DNA of 64,000 nt from Pluralibacter sp. UBA7423 (GTDB lineage: Bacteria > Pseudomonadota > Gammaproteobacteria > Enterobacterales > Enterobacteriaceae), in assembly GCA_002470465.1 (NCBI GenBank), contig DKMD01000036.1, positions 1-64,000 of the forward strand, in the 5' to 3' direction. A program made the position numbers and the translations under genes. Below the pieces are notes generated by a model. The model did no database searches, had not been told where the DNA came from, and saw only the letters and a program-made list of their open reading frames with translations. Position 1 is the stretch's first letter; each line of letters starts with the position of its first letter. Below, in pieces: positions 48,696 through 60,110 of the stretch.

Positions 48696-51347
48696 TCAAC
48701 CTGTATTACGCATACCTGCTGCCACGCCCGCGATGGTGACCATCAGGGCTTGCTCAACGCGTGGGTCCGGCTCTTTGCCTTGCTCTTCCGCCAGACGTGA
48801 ACGGTGAAGCAGTTCGGCCTGAAGCACGTTCAGCGGGTCGGTGTAGATGTTACGCAGCTGGATAGACTCGGCAATCCACGGTAAATCTGCCATCAGGTGT
48901 GAATCGTTGGCGATATCCAGAACCACCTTGATGTCCGCTTCCAGCAGCTGGCGCAGCTCGGCACCTAATGGCCACAGCTCTTTCTTCACCAGGCGCTGAT
49001 CGTAGTATTCCGCCAGCCACAGGTCGGCTTTGGCGAACACCATCTCCAGCATGCCCAGGCGGGTAGAGAAGAATGGCCAGTCGCGGCACATGACTTCCAG
49101 TTCGCTCTGCTTGCCGTCTTCCACCACTTTTTGCAGCGCGGCGCCGGCACCGAGCCAGGCTGGCAGCATCAGGCGGTTCTGCGTCCAGGCGAAAATCCAC
49201 GGAATAGCGCGCAGCGATTCCACGCCGCCGGTCGGACGGCGCTTCGCCGGGCGTGAACCCAGCGGCAGTTTACCCAGCTCCTGCTCCGGCGTGGCGGAAC
49301 GGAAGTACGGCACGAAATCTTTGTTTTCACGCACGTAGCCACGGTACATCTCACAGGAGATGTCGGACAGTTTGGCCATGATATGACGCCATTCCGGCTT
49401 CGGTTCCGGCGGCGGCAGCAGGTTGGCTTCCAGAATGGCGCTGGTATAGAGCGACAGGCTACTGATGGTCACTTCAGGCAGGCCGTACTTGAAGCGGATC
49501 ATCTCGCCCTGCTCGGTCACGCGCAGGCCGCCTTTCAGGCTACCCGGCGGCTGAGAGAGCAGTGCCGCGTGTGCAGGCGCACCACCACGACCAATGGAGC
49601 CGCCGCGTCCGTGGAACAGCGTCAGCTCAATACCTGCTTTTTCACAGGTTTTGATCAGCGCGTCCTGAGCCTGATACTGTGCCCAGGAGGCGGCCATCAC
49701 GCCCGCGTCTTTTGCGGAGTCGGAATAGCCAATCATCACCATCTGCTTGCCGGAGATGAAGCCACGATACCAGTCGATGTTCAGCAGCTGCGTCATGACG
49801 TCGTTGGCGTTATTGAGGTCATCGAGGGTTTCAAACAGCGGCGCGACCGGCAGCGCAAAGCCGATACCCGCTTCTTTCAGCAGCAGGTGCACGGCCAGCA
49901 CGTCGGAAGGCGTTTTCGCCATCGAAATTACGTACGCGGCGACAGAGCCTTTCGGCGCTTCGGCAATGACTTTGCAGGTGTCGAGCACTTCGCGAGTTTC
50001 TTCGCTTGGCTCCCACTGGCGCGGCAGCAGCGGACGCTTGGAGTTCAGCTCGCGGATCAGGAACGCCTGTTTGTCGGCTTCGGACCAGCTTTCGTAGTCG
50101 CCGATGCCGAGATAGCGGGTCAGTTCGCCCAGCGCTTCGGTATGGCGGGTGCTTTCCTGACGCACGTCGATACGCACCAGCGGTACGCCAAAACACTTCA
50201 CGCGACGCAGGGTGTCGAGCAGCTCGCCGTTGGCGATAATACCCATGCCGCAGGCCTGAAGAGATTTGTAGCAGGCGTAAAGCGGTTCCCAAAGTTGTTC
50301 ATTCTGGGTCAGCAGGCCCGCCGGTTTTGGCAGTTTCTCGCCTTTCAGACGCGCTTCGAGCCAGGCCTGAGTCGCCATCAGCTGGCTGCGGATAGTTTTC
50401 AGCAGGTAGCGATACGGTTCTGCGGCGCCCGCTTCACCCACGTATTCACGCAGCTCATCGGTGCAGTCGACCATCGAGAGTTCAGAGATAAGTAGTTGAA
50501 TATCTTTCAGGAACAGATCGGTGGCCTTCCAGCGACCGAGCAGCAGTACGGTCCGTGTGATATCGGCGGTCACATTCGGGTTACCGTCACGGTCGCCGCC
50601 CATCCAGGAGGTGAAACGGACAGGCACGAAGTCAACCGGCAGCTGATAGCCAAGGTTTTCTTCCAGCTGTTCGTTGAGCTCGCGCAGGTAATCTGGCACG
50701 CCTTCCCAGAGGCTGTTTTCGACCACCGCAAAGCCCCATTTGGCTTCATCGACCGGGCTTGGGCGATGCTTACGGATTTCATCAGTGTGCCAGGACTGCG
50801 CAATCAGCTGGCGCAGACGGCGCATCAGGCTGTGGCGCTCATAGTCGGCAATATCTTTATTATCCAGCTGCTTAAGGCAGCTATTCACTTCGCCCATTTT
50901 GTGGATCAGCGTCCGGCGGGTGATTTCCGTCGGATGGGCAGTCAGCACCAGCTCCAGCGACAGCGCCTCGACGGCTTTTTTAATGGTCGCTTCGTTCAGG
51001 TTCGGCTGATCTTTGAGTTTACGCAGAGTGCGGGCAATGACTTCCGGGTTGCTGGCCGCTTCGCCGTTGGGCGAAATGCTGTGGTATTGCTCGGCGGTAT
51101 TCGCCAGATTCAGAAACTGACTGAAGGCGCGGGCGACCGGCAGCAGCTCGTCGTTGGAGAGATTTTGCAACGTGGTGAGCAGCTCCTGGCGGTTGGCTTC
51201 ATTGCCCGCACGGGAGGATTTTGACAACTTACGAATGGTTTCAACGCGATCAAGAATGTTTTCGCCAAGGGCATCCTTGATGGTTTCCCCTAACACCTTA
51301 CCGAGCATACTGACATTACTACGCAAAGCGGAATATTGTTCGTTCAT
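48696..51347 (-). CDS. ppc: Phosphoenolpyruvate carboxylase
   Basis: Ppc carboxylates phosphoenolpyruvate to oxaloacetate and refills the TCA cycle; it is activated by acetyl-CoA and fructose 1,6-bisphosphate and inhibited by aspartate. Catalytic His138 is in [13 protein letters not shown], the [12 protein letters not shown] loop follows in the second half, and the conserved C-terminus ends MRNTG. The ATG at 51347 ([11 protein letters not shown]) gives 883 residues as in E. coli. The 339 bases upstream to argE hold its promoter and a BIME. In E. coli the frw/pfl/gldA region separates katG from ppc; here it is absent. Confidence 0.97.
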   Translation of the reverse strand: MNEQYSALRSNVSMLGKVLGETIKDALGENILDRVETIRKLSKSSRAGNEANRQELLTTLQNLSNDELLPVARAFSQFLNLANTAEQYHSISPNGEAASNPEVIARTLRKLKDQPNLNEATIKKAVEALSLELVLTAHPTEITRRTLIHKMGEVNSCLKQLDNKDIADYERHSLMRRLRQLIAQSWHTDEIRKHRPSPVDEAKWGFAVVENSLWEGVPDYLRELNEQLEENLGYQLPVDFVPVRFTSWMGGDRDGNPNVTADITRTVLLLGRWKATDLFLKDIQLLISELSMVDCTDELREYVGEAGAAEPYRYLLKTIRSQLMATQAWLEARLKGEKLPKPAGLLTQNEQLWEPLYACYKSLQACGMGIIANGELLDTLRRVKCFGVPLVRIDVRQESTRHTEALGELTRYLGIGDYESWSEADKQAFLIRELNSKRPLLPRQWEPSEETREVLDTCKVIAEAPKGSVAAYVISMAKTPSDVLAVHLLLKEAGIGFALPVAPLFETLDDLNNANDVMTQLLNIDWYRGFISGKQMVMIGYSDSAKDAGVMAASWAQYQAQDALIKTCEKAGIELTLFHGRGGSIGRGGAPAHAALLSQPPGSLKGGLRVTEQGEMIRFKYGLPEVTISSLSLYTSAILEANLLPPPEPKPEWRHIMAKLSDISCEMYRGYVRENKDFVPYFRSATPEQELGKLPLGSRPAKRRPTGGVESLRAIPWIFAWTQNRLMLPAWLGAGAALQKVVEDGKQSELEVMCRDWPFFSTRLGMLEMVFAKADLWLAEYYDQRLVKKELWPLGAELRQLLEADIKVVLDIANDSHLMADLPWIAESIQLRNIYTDPLNVLQAELLHRSRLAEEQGKEPDPRVEQALMVTIAGVAAGMRNTG

Positions 51348-51606
51348 TACCCCAGACACCCCATCTCATTTATGTATGTCCCTGGATTTTGCACAGCCGC
51401 AACGGCACCGCGTGCGGTGAGTCAAAATCGTTCGGACAAAGGTATTCAGTTTTTTCTCGTGTTCACTTTATAAAGCCACGTAAAAACCCCTACGTCAATT
51501 GCTGCGAAATCGGTTCAGCAAACGAATAAATGCCGACAATTTGCGAAATTTAATTGCGAGAGAGCGAGATAAGCGCTGCTTATGGAAATGTGAGGAGAAT
51601 CACTAA

Positions 51607-51674
51607 CCTGGGCGGCACTGCGTTTCTCCGGCCTGTATTTGAACGTAGGCCCGGTAAGCGTTGCGCCGCCGGGC
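51607..51674. repeat. REP/BIME element between argE and ppc
   Basis: Inverted REP-like units (TGGGCGGCACTGCGTTTC... and ...GGCCCGGTAAGCGTTGCGCC) lie just after the argE stop. The rest of 51348-51606 is AT-rich upstream sequence of ppc in which I see no gene. Confidence 0.75.
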
Positions 51675-51686
51675 GTTTCCGTTAAA

Positions 51687-52838
51687 TCAGTGCCAACAAA
51701 AATGATGCACAACCTGAGTAATCAGCTCGCGCGTAGGTTTGATAAACCGGGTTTCGAGATACTCATCCGGCTGGTGCGCCTGATTAATTGAGCCCGGACC
51801 GAGCACCAGCGTTGGGCACAGCGTCTGAATGTACGGTGCTTCGGTGCAGTAGTTCACCACTTCGGTTTGCGTGCCGAGCAGTTTTTCCACGACCTGTACC
51901 AGCTGGTGATCCGGCGGGCAGGCGTAGCCTGGGATTGGGGGATGCAGTTCTGAAACCGTCAGGCGGCCCGGCCATTTTTCACTGACCGGGGCCAGGGCAT
52001 CGTTTAACAACCCTTCAAGATCGTCGAGCGTCATGCCCGGCAGCGGACGAATGTCCATATGCAATTCGCAGCAGGCACAAATTCGGTTGGACGCGTCACC
52101 GCCGTGGATTGCCCCAAGGTTTAGCGTCGGGTAAGGCACGGCAAAAGCATCATAGTGATAGCGTTCTTTCAGCGAGTCGCGCAACTGCATAATTCTGCCA
52201 ATCGCATCGTGCATCAGTTCGATGGCGTTCACGCCGCGGTCCGGATCGCTGGAGTGACCCGACTGACCGAGCACGCGAATGGCGCTGGAAATGTGGCCTT
52301 TGTGAGCGCGAACCGGCTGCAGGGAGGTTGGCTCACCAATGATGGCGCAGTCCGGACGCAGAGTTGTTGATTCTGAGAAATAGCGTGCGCCCGCCATGCT
52401 GGTCTCTTCATCGGCGGTGGCCAGAATGTAGAGCGGCTTTTTCAGCTGCGTCACGTCGACGTCGCGCAGGGCGTCGAGAATAAAGGCGAAGAAGCCTTTC
52501 ATGTCGGCAGTGCCCAGGCCGTAAAGCTTGTTGTCGTGCTCGGTCAGGGTGAAGGGATCCCGCGTCCAGCGGCCGTCGTCGAATGGTACGGTATCGGTGT
52601 GGCCCGTTAACAGCAGCCCGCCTGCGCCTTCACCGGTGCTGGCAAGCATATTGAATTTATGGCGGGTTCCGGGAACGGGCTGAATCTCTACCTTAAAGCC
52701 CAGCGTGGAAAACCACTCGGCCAGAAGATTGATTAAACCTTCATTGCTCTGGTCGAGGGATTCTTCGGTGGCGCTGATGGACGGTGTGGCGATCAATGCG
52801 CGGTAAATCTCGATAAATGGCGGTAAATTGTTTTTCAT
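51687..52838 (-). CDS. argE: N-acetylornithine deacetylase
   Basis: ArgE removes the acetyl group from N-acetylornithine to give ornithine in the linear arginine pathway. It is a di-zinc M20-family enzyme: the metal ligand and catalytic segments are [20 protein letters not shown] and [13 protein letters not shown] with the catalytic Glu pair. The ATG at 52838 ([12 protein letters not shown]) gives 383 residues as in E. coli; a GTG three codons earlier is also open. It is transcribed divergently from argCBH across a shared ArgR operator. Confidence 0.97.
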   Translation of the reverse strand: MKNNLPPFIEIYRALIATPSISATEESLDQSNEGLINLLAEWFSTLGFKVEIQPVPGTRHKFNMLASTGEGAGGLLLTGHTDTVPFDDGRWTRDPFTLTEHDNKLYGLGTADMKGFFAFILDALRDVDVTQLKKPLYILATADEETSMAGARYFSESTTLRPDCAIIGEPTSLQPVRAHKGHISSAIRVLGQSGHSSDPDRGVNAIELMHDAIGRIMQLRDSLKERYHYDAFAVPYPTLNLGAIHGGDASNRICACCELHMDIRPLPGMTLDDLEGLLNDALAPVSEKWPGRLTVSELHPPIPGYACPPDHQLVQVVEKLLGTQTEVVNYCTEAPYIQTLCPTLVLGPGSINQAHQPDEYLETRFIKPTRELITQVVHHFCWH

Positions 52839-52864
52839 TGTTGACACACCTCAGGTCGTGATAG

Positions 52865-52903
52865 TATCAATATTCATGCAATATTTGTGAATAAAAATAC
52901 ATT
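52865..52903. promoter_or_regulatory. Tandem ArgR (ARG) boxes between argE and argC
   Basis: The second box at 52886-52903 (TGTGAATAAAAATACATT) fits the 18-bp ARG consensus well. A weaker first box (TATCAATATTCATGCAAT, 52865-52882) precedes it by the usual 3-base gap. The E. coli argE-argC operator has the same layout. Confidence 0.8.
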
Positions 52904-52926
52904 ATCGTTGAGCATAAAGGAACCCG

Positions 52927-53931
52927 ATGTTGAATACGCTGATAGTAGGCGCAAGCGGTTATGCTGGCGCTGAGCTGGTGAACTACGTAAATCGTCATCC
53001 GCATATGAACATAACCGCTTTGACGGTCTCAGCGCAAAGCAATGATGCCGGTAAGCTAATCTCCGATCTGCATCCTCAACTGAAAGGCATTGTCGATTTG
53101 CCGCTACAGCCGATGTCCGACATCCGTGATTTCAGCGCGGGCGTAGACGTGGTGTTCCTCGCTACGGCGCATGAAGTGAGTCACGATTTGGCTCCACAGT
53201 TCCTGGACGCTGGCTGCGTAGTATTCGATCTTTCCGGTGCGTTTCGCGTCAATGATGCTGATTTTTATCAGAAATACTATGGCTTCACCCATCAATATCC
53301 GGCGCTGCTTGAGCAAGCCGTTTACGGCCTGGCGGAGTGGTGCGGCGACAAAATTAAAGAAACGAACCTGATTGCGGTGCCGGGCTGTTATCCAACGGCG
53401 GCGCAGCTTTCCCTGAAGCCGCTGATCGACGCCGGGCTGTTAGATCTTTCCCAATGGCCGGTGATCAACGCCACCAGTGGCGTCAGCGGAGCAGGGCGCA
53501 AAGCGGCGATTTCCAATAGCTTCTGCGAAGTCAGCCTGCAGCCTTACGGCGTGTTCAACCACCGCCATCATCCTGAAATTACCACTCACTTAGGTGCTGA
53601 GGTGATTTTTACTCCGCATCTGGGTAACTTTAAGCGCGGTATTCTGGAAACCATTACCTGTCGGCTGAAGCCGGGCGTGACCCGCGAACAGGTGGCGGAA
53701 ACCTTCGCTCAGGCGTATGCCGCTAAACCTTTGGTTCGTCTGTACAACAACGGTGTTCCGGCGCTGAAAAATGTCGTCGGCCTGCCGTTCTGCGATATCG
53801 GCTTTGCCGTTCAGGGCGAGCACCTGATCGTGGTCGCTGCAGAGGATAACCTGCTGAAAGGCGCAGCTGCTCAGGCGATGCAGTGCGCCAACATTCGTTT
53901 CGGCTTTGCTGAAACCCAGTCTCTTCTTTAA
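52927..53931 (+). CDS. argC: N-acetyl-gamma-glutamyl-phosphate reductase
   Basis: ArgC reduces N-acetylglutamyl phosphate to the semialdehyde with NADPH. The Rossmann motif [13 protein letters not shown] is at the N-terminus and the catalytic cysteine is Cys154 in [10 protein letters not shown]. The 334 residues match E. coli. It is the first gene of argCBH and is divergent from argE. Confidence 0.98.
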   Translation: MLNTLIVGASGYAGAELVNYVNRHPHMNITALTVSAQSNDAGKLISDLHPQLKGIVDLPLQPMSDIRDFSAGVDVVFLATAHEVSHDLAPQFLDAGCVVFDLSGAFRVNDADFYQKYYGFTHQYPALLEQAVYGLAEWCGDKIKETNLIAVPGCYPTAAQLSLKPLIDAGLLDLSQWPVINATSGVSGAGRKAAISNSFCEVSLQPYGVFNHRHHPEITTHLGAEVIFTPHLGNFKRGILETITCRLKPGVTREQVAETFAQAYAAKPLVRLYNNGVPALKNVVGLPFCDIGFAVQGEHLIVVAAEDNLLKGAAAQAMQCANIRFGFAETQSLL

Positions 53932-53941
53932 TGGATACGTG

Positions 53942-54718
53942 ATGATGAATCCTTTGATTATCAAACTCGGTGGTGTGCTGCTGGACAGTGAAGAAGCGCT
54001 GGAGCGGCTGTTCAGCGCGCTGGTAAATTACCGGGCGGAGCACAAGCGCCCGCTGGTGATTGTTCACGGTGGCGGCTGCGTGGTGGATGAACTGATGAAA
54101 GGGCTCAATCTGCCGGTGAAAAAGAAGAACGGACTGCGCGTCACGCCTGCGGATCAGATTGATATCATCACCGGTGCGCTGGCAGGCACAGCGAACAAAA
54201 CGTTGCTGGCGTGGGCGAAGAAGCACCATATCGCCTCCGTTGGCCTGTATCTTGGCGATGGCGACAGCGTAAAGGTCACGCAGCTGGATGAAGAGCTGGG
54301 CCACGTTGGGCTGGCGAAACCGGGTTCGCCAAAGCTGATTAATACGCTGCTGGAAGGTGGTTTCCTGCCCGTGGTGAGCTCCATTGGCGTGACGGAAGAA
54401 GGTCAGCTGATGAACGTTAACGCCGACCAGGCCGCGACGGCGCTGGCGGCAACGCTCGGTGCCGATCTGATCCTGCTTTCTGACGTAAGCGGAATTCTGG
54501 ACGGTAAAGGCCAGCGCATTGCGGAAATGACTGCGGCGAAGGCGGAGCAGCTGATTGACCAGGGTATTATCACCGACGGCATGATCGTTAAAGTGAATGC
54601 TGCGCTGGATGCGGCCCGCACGCTGGGTCGCCCGGTGGATATCGCCTCCTGGCGTCACGCTGAGCAGCTGCCGTCGCTTTTCAACGGCGCGCCAATCGGC
54701 ACGCGGATTCTGGCTTAA
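53942..54718 (+). CDS. argB: Acetylglutamate kinase
   Basis: ArgB phosphorylates N-acetylglutamate, the second step of arginine synthesis. It belongs to the amino acid kinase family: [27 protein letters not shown] and [26 protein letters not shown] are diagnostic. The start at MMNPLIIK (53942) gives 258 residues; the adjacent ATG one codon later is equally possible. It follows argC by 10 bases. Confidence 0.97.
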   Translation: MMNPLIIKLGGVLLDSEEALERLFSALVNYRAEHKRPLVIVHGGGCVVDELMKGLNLPVKKKNGLRVTPADQIDIITGALAGTANKTLLAWAKKHHIASVGLYLGDGDSVKVTQLDEELGHVGLAKPGSPKLINTLLEGGFLPVVSSIGVTEEGQLMNVNADQAATALAATLGADLILLSDVSGILDGKGQRIAEMTAAKAEQLIDQGIITDGMIVKVNAALDAARTLGRPVDIASWRHAEQLPSLFNGAPIGTRILA

Positions 54719-54728
54719 TTTTTTTATT

Positions 54729-54794
54729 GCCCGGCGGCGCTGCGCTTGCCGGGCCTGCAATAGCGTAGGCCGGATGAGCGTAGCGCCATCCGGC
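54729..54794. repeat. REP/BIME element between argB and argH
   Basis: GCCCGGCGGCGCTGCGCTTG... and ...GGCCGGATGAGCGTAGCGCC form a pair of inverted REP units within the argCBH operon. Confidence 0.85.
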
Positions 54795-54823
54795 AGAAAT
54801 AAACGAATTTAAGGATGCATGTT

Positions 54824-56197
54824 ATGGCACTTTGGGGCGGGCGTTTTACTCAGGCAGCGGATCAACGGTTCAAACTGTTCAACGACTCTTTGCGCTTTGA
54901 CTATCGCCTGGCGGAGCAGGACATCGTTGGCTCTGTGGCCTGGTCTAAAGCGCTGGTGACGGTTAACGTGTTGACGGCCGCCGAACAACAGCAGCTTGAA
55001 GAGGCGCTCAACGTGCTGCTGGAGGAAGTTCGTACCAATCCACAGCAAATTCTTGAGAGCGATGCCGAAGATATTCACAGCTGGGTAGAAGGCAAGCTCA
55101 TCGACAAAGTGGGTCAGTTGGGAAAAAAGCTGCATACCGGGCGTAGCCGTAACGACCAGGTTGCCACCGATCTGAAGCTGTGGTGCAAAGACACAATTAC
55201 TGAACTGCTGAGCGCCAGCCGTCAGCTGCAACAGGCGCTGGTGGAAACGGCGAAGAATAATCAGGATGCGGTAATGCCGGGCTACACGCATTTGCAGCGC
55301 GCACAGCCGGTGACGTTTGCGCACTGGTGCCTGGCGTATGTTGAAATGCTGGCCCGTGACGAAAGCCGTTTACAGGATACGTTAAGACGTCTGGACGTAA
55401 GCCCGCTCGGCTGCGGCGCGCTGGCAGGCACGGCGTATGAAATCGACCGTGAGCAGCTGGCAGGCTGGCTGGGTTTTGCCTCGGCTACCCGCAATAGCCT
55501 CGACAGCGTCTCCGATCGCGATCACGTGCTGGAACTGCTGTCGAATGCGTCCATCGGCATGGTGCATCTGTCGCGCTTTGCGGAAGACCTTATCTTCTTT
55601 AACTCTGGCGAAGCGGGCTTCGTGGAGCTTTCCGATCGCGTAACCTCCGGTTCATCCCTGATGCCACAGAAGAAAAACCCGGATGCGCTGGAGCTCATTC
55701 GTGGTAAGTGTGGCCGCGTGCAGGGCGCGCTGACGGGCATGATGATGACCCTGAAAGGCCTGCCGCTGGCGTACAACAAAGATATGCAGGAAGACAAAGA
55801 AGGGCTGTTCGATGCACTCGACACCTGGCTGGACTGCCTGCATATGGGCGCGCTGGTGCTGGACGGCATTCAGGTAAAACGCCCGCGCTGCCAGGAAGCC
55901 GCGCAGCAAGGGTATGCTAACTCAACGGAGCTGGCGGATTATCTGGTTGCGAAAGGTGTACCGTTCCGCGAAGCGCACCATATCGTTGGTGAAGCTGTGG
56001 TGGAAGCCATTCGTCAGGGCAAACCGCTGGAAGAGTTGCCGCTGTCAGACCTGCAAAAATTCAGTGCGGTAATTGGTGAAGATGTTTATCCGGTTCTGTC
56101 GCTGCAGTCTTGTCTGGATAAGCGTGCTGCAAAAGGTGGCGTGTCACCGAAACAGATTGCGCAGGCAATTGCTGACGCTAAGGCGCGATTGAATTAA
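54824..56197 (+). CDS. argH: Argininosuccinate lyase
   Basis: ArgH cleaves argininosuccinate to arginine and fumarate, the last step of the pathway. It belongs to the fumarase/aspartase superfamily and carries the signature [12 protein letters not shown], together with [13 protein letters not shown] and [16 protein letters not shown]. The ATG at 54824 with an AAGGA site gives 457 residues as in E. coli; a start three codons earlier overlaps that site. It is the last gene of argCBH, after a BIME. Confidence 0.98.
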   Translation: MALWGGRFTQAADQRFKLFNDSLRFDYRLAEQDIVGSVAWSKALVTVNVLTAAEQQQLEEALNVLLEEVRTNPQQILESDAEDIHSWVEGKLIDKVGQLGKKLHTGRSRNDQVATDLKLWCKDTITELLSASRQLQQALVETAKNNQDAVMPGYTHLQRAQPVTFAHWCLAYVEMLARDESRLQDTLRRLDVSPLGCGALAGTAYEIDREQLAGWLGFASATRNSLDSVSDRDHVLELLSNASIGMVHLSRFAEDLIFFNSGEAGFVELSDRVTSGSSLMPQKKNPDALELIRGKCGRVQGALTGMMMTLKGLPLAYNKDMQEDKEGLFDALDTWLDCLHMGALVLDGIQVKRPRCQEAAQQGYANSTELADYLVAKGVPFREAHHIVGEAVVEAIRQGKPLEELPLSDLQKFSAVIGEDVYPVLSLQSCLDKRAAKGGVSPKQIAQAIADAKARLN

Positions 56198-56215
56198 GCT
56201 CGCTATGGTCTGGTG

Positions 56216-56252
56216 TCCTCACCCCAGCCCTCTCCCACGGAAAGAGGGAGCA
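56216..56252. repeat. GAGAGGG-type palindromic repeat (box C-like) after argH
   Basis: A CTCACCCCAGCCCTCTCCC...GAGGGAG unit of the same class as the repeats at 26591-26699. Confidence 0.55.
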
Positions 56253-56260
56253 AACACTAA

Positions 56261-56285
56261 AAAAGGCAACTCAAGTTGCCTTTTT
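56261..56285 (+). terminator. Rho-independent terminator downstream of argH
   Basis: GGCAAC-TCAA-GTTGCC is flanked by an A-run and TTTTT. It ends argCBH transcription before the convergent OxyS gene. Confidence 0.88.
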
Positions 56286-56314
56286 GCTTTTATCTGGACC
56301 AGGCTTTTTTACGC

Positions 56315-56431
56315 AAAAAAAAGCGGACCACGGGGTCCGCAAAGTTCACGTTGGCTTTCGTTATTTGTATCAGAGAGAAACTCTGAACGAGTCGGTGGCT
56401 TCAAGGGTTAAATGAGGTACCGCCTCGTTTA
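56315..56431 (-). ncRNA. oxyS: OxyS, oxidative-stress small RNA
   Basis: OxyS is an Hfq-dependent RNA of about 110 nt, made on peroxide stress, that represses rpoS, fhlA and other mRNAs. The minus-strand sequence keeps the known blocks TTTAACCCTTGAAG, AGAGTTTCTC and AAAGCCAACGTGAACTTT and ends with a GCGGACC/GGTCCGC terminator plus eight T. It is divergent from oxyR, as in E. coli. The 5' end is placed by analogy. Confidence 0.92.
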
Positions 56432-56458
56432 TGTGGGTTATTATTGACCAGAGAGCTT

Positions 56459-56493
56459 GATAGGGATAATCGTTCGTTGCTATGCTATCTATC
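56459..56493. promoter_or_regulatory. OxyR-binding site shared by oxyS and oxyR
   Basis: GATAG at one end and CTATC at the other bracket a spaced series of partial ATAG/CTAT elements, as in the OxyR consensus. The sequence is nearly the same as the E. coli oxyS-oxyR operator. OxyR should activate oxyS and repress itself here. Confidence 0.75.
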
Positions 56494-56526
56494 GCCATGA
56501 ACTATCGTGGCGATGGAGGATGAAGA

Positions 56527-57444
56527 ATGAATATTCGTGATCTTGAATACCTGGTGGCGCTTGCCGAGCATCGTCATTTTCGCCGCGCGGCGGATTCCTG
56601 CCACGTCAGCCAGCCCACGCTGAGCGGACAGATCCGCAAGCTGGAAGATGAGCTTGGCGTGATGCTGCTGGAGCGTACCAGCCGCAAGGTGCTGTTCACC
56701 CAGGCCGGTTTGCTGCTGGTGGATCAGGCGCGTACGGTGCTGCGCGAGGTAAAAGTGCTCAAGGAGATGGCGAGCCAACAGGGCGAAACGATGTCCGGTC
56801 CGCTGCATATCGGCCTGATCCCGACCGTGGGGCCTTATCTGCTCCCGCAGATTATCCCAATGCTGCATCAGACGTTCCCGAAGCTGGAAATGTATCTGCA
56901 TGAAGCGCAAACGCATCAGCTGCTGGCACAGCTCGACAGCGGCAAGCTCGACTGCGCCATTCTCGCGCTGGTTAAAGAGAGTGAAGCCTTTATTGAGGTT
57001 CCGCTGTTTGACGAGCCAATGATGCTGGCGATTTATGAGGACCATCCGTGGGCCAACCGCGACGTGGTACCGATGTCCGACCTGGCCGGTGAAAAGTTGC
57101 TGATGCTGGAGGACGGGCACTGTCTGCGCGATCAGGCGATGGGCTTCTGTTTTGAGGCGGGCGCGGACGAAGATACACACTTCCGTGCAACCAGCCTGGA
57201 AACGCTGCGCAATATGGTGGCCGCAGGCAGCGGAATTACGCTGTTACCGGCGCTCTCCGTGCCGTCTGAACGTAAACGTGATGGCGTGATTTATCTGCCG
57301 TGCATTAAGCCGGAGCCGCGTCGTACGGTAGGATTGGTGTATCGTCCGGGTTCACCGCTGCGCAGCCGCTATGAGCAGCTGGCAGAGGCCATCCGCACGC
57401 AGATGGATGGCCATTTCGATAAGTCGTTAAAAAAGGCGGTTTAA
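56527..57444 (+). CDS. oxyR: Peroxide-sensing LysR-type regulator OxyR
   Basis: OxyR is a tetrameric activator of peroxide defence genes (katG, oxyS, ahpCF, dps). The LysR helix-turn-helix is at the N-terminus ([29 protein letters not shown]). The redox cysteines Cys199 and Cys208, which form a disulfide with peroxide, are in [15 protein letters not shown]. At 305 residues it equals E. coli. Its 3' end overlaps the convergent sthA by 18 bases. Confidence 0.98.
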   Translation: MNIRDLEYLVALAEHRHFRRAADSCHVSQPTLSGQIRKLEDELGVMLLERTSRKVLFTQAGLLLVDQARTVLREVKVLKEMASQQGETMSGPLHIGLIPTVGPYLLPQIIPMLHQTFPKLEMYLHEAQTHQLLAQLDSGKLDCAILALVKESEAFIEVPLFDEPMMLAIYEDHPWANRDVVPMSDLAGEKLLMLEDGHCLRDQAMGFCFEAGADEDTHFRATSLETLRNMVAAGSGITLLPALSVPSERKRDGVIYLPCIKPEPRRTVGLVYRPGSPLRSRYEQLAEAIRTQMDGHFDKSLKKAV

Positions 57445-58827
57445 GCCATTCAGCGCCGCTACCCGATAGGCTTCCGCCATCGTCGGGTAGTTAAAGGTGG
57501 TGTTAACGAAGTACTCGATGGTGTTGCCACCGCCTTTTTGCTCCATTATCGCCTGGCCGATGTGAATAATTTCGGCCGCGCGCTCACCAAAGCAGTGAAT
57601 CCCCAGAATCTCCCTGGTCTCCCGATGGAACAGGATTTTCAGAGTGCCTACGTTCATACCGACGATTTGCGCACGCGCCAGGTGCTTAAACTGCGCCCGA
57701 CCCACTTCGTAAGGCACTTTCATCGCCGTCAGCTGCTGCTCGGTTTTGCCGACGGAGCTGATTTCCGGAATGGTGTAAATGCCCGTAGGGATATCCTCAA
57801 TCAGATGCGCGGTGGCTTCACCTTTCACCACTGCCTGTGCCGCAATTCGGCCCTGATCGTAAGCCGCTGAAGCCAGGCTTGGATAACCAATCACGTCGCC
57901 AACGGCATAGATGTGCGGGATGGCTGTCTGATACATGCTGTTCACTTTCAGCTGACCGCGGCTGTCGGTTTGCAGGCCGATGTTCTCCAGCGCCAGCGAG
58001 TCGGTGTTCCCGGTGCGTCCGTTAGCATAGAGCAGGCAGTCGGCTTTCAGCTTCTTGCCGGACTTCAGGTGCATGATCACCCCGTCGTCCATGCCTTCGA
58101 TTTTCTCGTACTCTTCGTTGTGGCGAATCACTACGCCGCTGTTCCAGAAGTGGTACGAGAGGGAATCTGACATCTCCTGATCGAGGAAGGCCAGCAGGCG
58201 ATCGCGGGTGTTGATCAGATCGACTTTGACCTCCATTCCGCGGAAGATCGACGCATATTCGCAGCCGATAACCCCGGCACCGTAAATGATCACGTGGCGT
58301 GGCTCATGATGCAGGCTGAGGATTGAGTCGCTGTCATAAACGCGTGGATGCGTGAAATCGACATCGTCCGGGCGGTACGGGCGCGAGCCGCAGGCAATCA
58401 CGAATTTTTCGGCAGTGAGCGTTTCGACGGAGCCGTCGTGGCACTCCAGCGCGATAGTGTGCTCATCAATAAAGTGCGCATTGCCTTGCAAAATTTCGCA
58501 GTGGTTACGCTCGTAGAATCCCTGACGCATCCGCGTTTGCTGATTAATTACGCTGTCGGCATGGTTGAGGATGTCGGCAAAGGAAGAACGAAGAAGTCGG
58601 GAGTGATCGCTGTAGAGAGGGTTCTGGTTAAATTCAATAATACGGCTGACGGCATGGCGAAGCGCTTTTGACGGGATGGTGCCCCAGTGGGTGCAGCCGC
58701 CGCCGACGTTGTGGTAGCGCTCAATAACGGCGACTCGGGCGCCGAGTTTCACCAGCCCCATTGCGGCACCTTCGCCGCCCGGGCCAGAACCAATTACTAT
58801 TGCATCATAATCGTAGGTGTGTGGCAT
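57427..58827 (-). CDS. sthA: Soluble pyridine nucleotide transhydrogenase
   Basis: SthA (UdhA) is a soluble FAD enzyme that transfers hydride from NADPH to NAD+. The FAD-binding [20 protein letters not shown] and NAD-binding [15 protein letters not shown]ossmann motifs are present. The region equivalent to the disulfide of lipoamide dehydrogenase reads [16 protein letters not shown] with only one cysteine, as is normal for SthA. The 466 residues match E. coli. It is convergent with and overlaps oxyR. Confidence 0.97.
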   Translation of the reverse strand: MPHTYDYDAIVIGSGPGGEGAAMGLVKLGARVAVIERYHNVGGGCTHWGTIPSKALRHAVSRIIEFNQNPLYSDHSRLLRSSFADILNHADSVINQQTRMRQGFYERNHCEILQGNAHFIDEHTIALECHDGSVETLTAEKFVIACGSRPYRPDDVDFTHPRVYDSDSILSLHHEPRHVIIYGAGVIGCEYASIFRGMEVKVDLINTRDRLLAFLDQEMSDSLSYHFWNSGVVIRHNEEYEKIEGMDDGVIMHLKSGKKLKADCLLYANGRTGNTDSLALENIGLQTDSRGQLKVNSMYQTAIPHIYAVGDVIGYPSLASAAYDQGRIAAQAVVKGEATAHLIEDIPTGIYTIPEISSVGKTEQQLTAMKVPYEVGRAQFKHLARAQIVGMNVGTLKILFHRETREILGIHCFGERAAEIIHIGQAIMEQKGGGNTIEYFVNTTFNYPTMAEAYRVAALNGLNRLF

Positions 58828-59027
58828 GGTAAGGCTTACCTGTTCTTATACATAAAAGCAACAGAATAGTAACATTATCGGTGGGATAACCCAATTATCG
58901 TTGTGCTTTTTTACGGCGTTAAAGCACAAACCGCCCGTAAACATTCATTCACAAAGCACCTGAAACAGATTAGTTTTAATCTCTGGTATAGTGCCAGCAA
59001 GGCAGATGGAAGGATTCAGACATCGTG

Positions 59028-59663
59028 ATGGGCGTCAGAGCACAACAAAAAGAAAAAACCCGGCGTTCGCTGGTGGAAGCCGCATTCAGCCAGCTGAGCG
59101 CGGAGCGCAGTTTTGCCAGCCTCAGCCTGCGTGAAGTGGCGCGCGAGGCCGGCATTGCGCCGACGTCTTTCTATCGTCACTTTCGCGATGTGGATGAGCT
59201 GGGCTTAACCATGGTCGATGAAAGCGGGCTGATGCTGCGTCAGCTGATGCGCCAGGCGCGCCAGCGAATCGCCAAAGGCGGCAGCGTGATCCGCACTTCC
59301 GTGTCGACCTTTATGGAGTTCATCGGTAATAACCCCAACGCATTTCGTTTATTACTCCGCGAACGTTCCGGCACGTCGGCGGCGTTTCGCGCCGCCGTCG
59401 CGCGCGAAATTCAGCACTTCATTGCGGAACTTGCGGACTATCTGGAAATCGAAAACCACATGCCGCGCGCCTTTACCGAAGCGCAGGCGGAAGCGATGGT
59501 GACCATTGTGTTCAGTGCGGGCGCGGAAGCGCTGGATATCAGCCCTGAACAGCGTCGGCAATTAGAAGAGCGACTGGTGCTGCAGCTGCGGATGATCTCC
59601 AAAGGTGCATATTACTGGTATCGCCGCGAACAAGAGAAAACGACACACATTTCCGAAGAGTGA
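59028..59663 (+). CDS. fabR: TetR-family unsaturated fatty acid repressor FabR
   Basis: FabR represses fabA and fabB in response to the ratio of unsaturated to saturated acyl thioesters. The TetR helix-turn-helix is [28 protein letters not shown]; the C-terminal ligand domain is well conserved up to the tail, which here is shorter than in E. coli. The ATG at 59028 ([10 protein letters not shown]) gives 211 residues; a GTG one codon upstream (59025) has slightly better spacing to the AAGGA site and could be the true start. yijD follows 10 bases later. Confidence 0.94.
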   Translation: MGVRAQQKEKTRRSLVEAAFSQLSAERSFASLSLREVAREAGIAPTSFYRHFRDVDELGLTMVDESGLMLRQLMRQARQRIAKGGSVIRTSVSTFMEFIGNNPNAFRLLLRERSGTSAAFRAAVAREIQHFIAELADYLEIENHMPRAFTEAQAEAMVTIVFSAGAEALDISPEQRRQLEERLVLQLRMISKGAYYWYRREQEKTTHISEE

Positions 59664-59673
59664 AGGACGAGCA

Positions 59674-60033
59674 ATGAAACAGACAGGTCAAGACAGAGGT
59701 ACGTTGTTGCTGGCGCTGGTGGCTGGCTTATCCATTAACGGGACATGTGCAGCGCTTTTCAGCTCGATTGTGCCCTTTTCAATATTCCCTTTGATTGCGC
59801 TGGTGCTGACGGTGTACTGCCTGCATCAACGCTACCAGAACCGTACGATGCCGGTGGGTTTACCTGGCCTTGCCGCGGCCTGTTTCATTCTTGGCGTACT
59901 GGTCTACAGCACCGTGGTACGTGCGGAGTACCCGGATATTGGCTCTAATTTCTTCCCGGCGGTACTGTCAGTGCTGATGGTGTTCTGGATTGGCTTGCGG
60001 ATGCGTAATCGTAAGGCTGAAGCCGCAGAATAA
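59674..60033 (+). CDS. yijD: YijD family inner membrane protein
   Basis: The product is a 119-residue protein with four hydrophobic segments ([68 protein letters not shown]), the size of E. coli YijD. Function is unknown. The 10-base spacing after fabR and the long-conserved pairing suggest cotranscription with the lipid regulator. The start at 59674 follows AAGGACGAGCA. Confidence 0.94.
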   Translation: MKQTGQDRGTLLLALVAGLSINGTCAALFSSIVPFSIFPLIALVLTVYCLHQRYQNRTMPVGLPGLAAACFILGVLVYSTVVRAEYPDIGSNFFPAVLSVLMVFWIGLRMRNRKAEAAE

Positions 60034-60048
60034 GCTGTATTTTGTTGT

Positions 60049-60102
60049 TTTGTAGGCCTGGTCCGGCATTTAGGGCAGGTGGCGCGGTGCTTACCTGCCC
60101 TA
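60049..60102. repeat. REP-like element with a 10-bp hairpin between yijD and trmA
   Basis: TAGGGCAGGT and ACCTGCCCTA (60071-60080 and 60093-60102) form a perfect stem around a GC-rich loop, preceded by a degenerate REP half (GTAGGCCTGGTCCGGCAT). No T-run follows the stem in either direction. Confidence 0.6.
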
Positions 60103-60110
60103 AAAAAACA

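Noticed and set aside
53723..54760. 345-codon minus-strand frame across argC and argB
   Set aside because: It is antisense to two conserved genes and has no recognisable domain or ribosome binding site.
60071..60102. Rho-independent terminator for trmA or yijD
   Set aside because: The 10-bp stem is good, but a T-run follows on neither strand; the A-run at 60102-60108 precedes the stem on the minus strand. It is listed as a repeat hairpin instead.
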